Source: Porticoccus sp002390525
GTDB lineage: Bacteria; Pseudomonadota; Gammaproteobacteria; Pseudomonadales; Porticoccaceae
Length of the DNA: 64,000 bases
Direction of reading: 5' to 3'
NCBI GenBank assembly: GCA_943846655.1
Contig: OX044352.1
Coordinates: 992,001 to 1,056,000 of the forward strand
The number at the start of each line of letters is the position of its first letter. Position 1 is the stretch's first letter. Shown piece by piece: positions 63,293 through 64,000 of the stretch. A program made the position numbers and the translations under genes. Under the pieces are notes generated by a model. That model searched no databases and was not told where the DNA came from. It saw only the letters and a list, made by a program, of their open reading frames with translations.

Positions 63293-63511
63293 TTATCTCG
63301 CTCTATAGGTTATCCGCCCCTTTGATAAATCATAGGGGCTCAATTCAACTCTTACTGAATCCCCGGTCAAAATGCGTATATAATTTTTACGCATTTTACC
63401 TGATATATGCGCAAGCACCACATGATCATTCTCTAATTTTACTCGGAAAGTTGTATTCGGAAGTGTATCTATTACTTCACCTTCCATTTCTATCTGTTCT
63501 TCTTTGGGCAT
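63293..63511 (-). CDS. infA: Translation initiation factor IF-1
   Basis: A 72-residue OB-fold protein, the universal size, with EEQIEMEGEVIDTLPNTTFRV, HISGKMRKNYIRILTGD and ELSPYDLSKGRITYR. IF-1 occupies the ribosomal A site during initiation. Its position between clpA (convergent) and bpt (same strand, 68 nt upstream) is the order found in E. coli and Pseudomonas. Confidence 0.98.
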   Translation of the reverse strand: MPKEEQIEMEGEVIDTLPNTTFRVKLENDHVVLAHISGKMRKNYIRILTGDSVRVELSPYDLSKGRITYRAR

Positions 63512-63579
63512 AAATCACTCTAGTTATAAATTTACAATACTACTAATTCAACCGCATTCTGCCTAAATTATAAATAAAG

Positions 63580-64000
63580 TCAATCAAGCAATACCCATTG
63601 TCTGTCTTTAAGTATCTCTAGAGGGCGATAATTTGATTTATAGGCCATTTTAGGACTATTTTTTATCCAGTATCCTAAATATAGATACGATAAACCCATT
63701 TCTTTAGCTAAGTTAATTTGAGACAAAATAGAAAACGTCCCCAAGCTTCTATATTTGTGCTTAGATTCTGTGGAGTAGTAGCTATATATAGCTGACAGAC
63801 CGTCTTCCAGATAATCAACTACACCAGCAGAAATTAACTCTCCATCATCTCTTATTTCTAGCATTTGGGTATACTCGCGAAGATTTCCTATAAAATCTTT
63901 GAATTGAGATAGATTAGGAGGGTACATATCTCCATCAGAGTGCCTCGTATTTATATAGTTTTTATAGAGCGGATAATGTTCCTGTTCATCAATAGCTGTC
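63580..64000 (-). CDS. bpt: Aspartate/glutamate leucyltransferase, C-terminal part (runs off the window)
   Basis: The open frame continues past position 64000 on the minus strand, so the N-terminal half is missing. The visible ~140 residues include HYPLYKNYINTRHSDGDMYPP, ISAGVVDYLEDGLSAIYSYY, LGTFSILSQINLAKEMGLSYLYLGYWI and NYRPLEIL, typical of the bacterial Ate/Bpt family. The reading frame opens well before the internal Met at 63927, so that Met is not the start. The enzyme adds leucine to proteins with N-terminal Asp or Glu, making substrates for the ClpS-ClpA pair encoded next door. Choosing Bpt over arginyl transferase is from the bacterial family assignment. Confidence 0.93.
   Translation of the reverse strand, partial: TAIDEQEHYPLYKNYINTRHSDGDMYPPNLSQFKDFIGNLREYTQMLEIRDDGELISAGVVDYLEDGLSAIYSYYSTESKHKYRSLGTFSILSQINLAKEMGLSYLYLGYWIKNSPKMAYKSNYRPLEILKDRQWVLLD

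Noticed and set aside
63580..63927. Complete 115-residue gene starting at the Met at 63927
   Set aside because: The frame stays open to the window edge and the upstream residues match the conserved Bpt sequence, so this is the C-terminal part of a larger gene.
1..64000. Mobile elements, CRISPR arrays, prophage, toxin-antitoxin or defence systems
   Set aside because: No transposase, integrase, cas, restriction or toxin-like genes, and no regularly spaced repeats were seen; nearly all genes are recognisable housekeeping functions with neighbour orders known from related bacteria.

Overview
The window is about 64 kb of AT-rich (mid-30s %GC by eye), densely packed chromosome from a gammaproteobacterium. 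Gene content and local order resemble the Pseudomonas/marine Gammaproteobacteria side of the class rather than enterics. Examples are a divergent gltA facing sdhCDAB-sucAB-lpd-sucCD, recR-rnd-ycgL, gltX followed by tRNA-Ala, mlaA beside a receiver/PP2C phosphatase and a STAS protein, cysH-thrH-pabB, and purB-hflD-mnmA with clpS-clpA-infA-bpt. Low GC, short intergenic gaps and many stop/start overlaps suggest a free-living marine lineage with a compact genome; this is an inference from composition and content only. I saw no phage, insertion sequence, CRISPR array or obvious genomic island.

Layout. 1-6.6 kb: 3' end of dnaX, ybaB, recR, rnd, ycgL, hrpA, ending in a bidirectional terminator shared with a convergent porin gene. 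6.6-12.3 kb: porin, mlaA, the PP2C/STAS pair, a TerB-fold protein and dusA. 12.3-14.5 kb: gltX, tRNA-Ala(GGC), psiE. 14.6-27.2 kb: citrate synthase divergent from a nine-gene succinate dehydrogenase / 2-oxoglutarate dehydrogenase / succinyl-CoA synthetase operon. 27.3-34.3 kb: htpG with a sigma-32-like promoter, gpsA, a DUF4389 protein, folE, aroC, an MFS transporter and a small secreted protein. 34.4-38.6 kb: TetR regulator, ETF-ubiquinone oxidoreductase, etfBA. 38.6-46 kb: xthA, prc, folM-like reductase, folK, mdh, bcp, yajC, a 5'-nucleotidase. 46-50.4 kb: TauE/SafE permease, cysH, thrH, pabB, rraA. 50.4-55.4 kb: isocitrate lyase, a LysR regulator and malate synthase G. 55.4-64 kb: roxA, purB, hflD, mnmA, rluE, clpS, clpA, infA and the C-terminal part of bpt.

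How the genes work together. The central theme is aerobic carbon and electron flow. Citrate synthase, 2-oxoglutarate dehydrogenase, succinyl-CoA synthetase, succinate dehydrogenase and malate dehydrogenase cover most of the TCA cycle. Isocitrate lyase and malate synthase G give the complete glyoxylate shunt, and ETF/ETF-QO feed acyl-CoA or other flavin dehydrogenase electrons into the quinone pool. The set fits growth on acetate, fatty acids or other C2-yielding substrates. A second theme is protein quality control: htpG, prc and the bpt-clpS-clpA N-degron cluster. Folate/chorismate genes (aroC, pabB, folE, folK, folM-like) are scattered through the window.

I did not find a convincing previously undescribed system. 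The observations most worth checking are regulatory: a Fur-box-like palindrome in the gltA leader, repeated TTGTA motifs around the sdh promoter, a sigma-32-like promoter before htpG, a hairpin that could mask the ribosome binding site of the PP2C gene, and a 10-bp tandem repeat before aroC. Protein-level oddities are an MlaA without a lipobox cysteine, a short CysH without the iron-sulfur cysteine pairs, and an uncharacterised small secreted protein at 34.0 kb.
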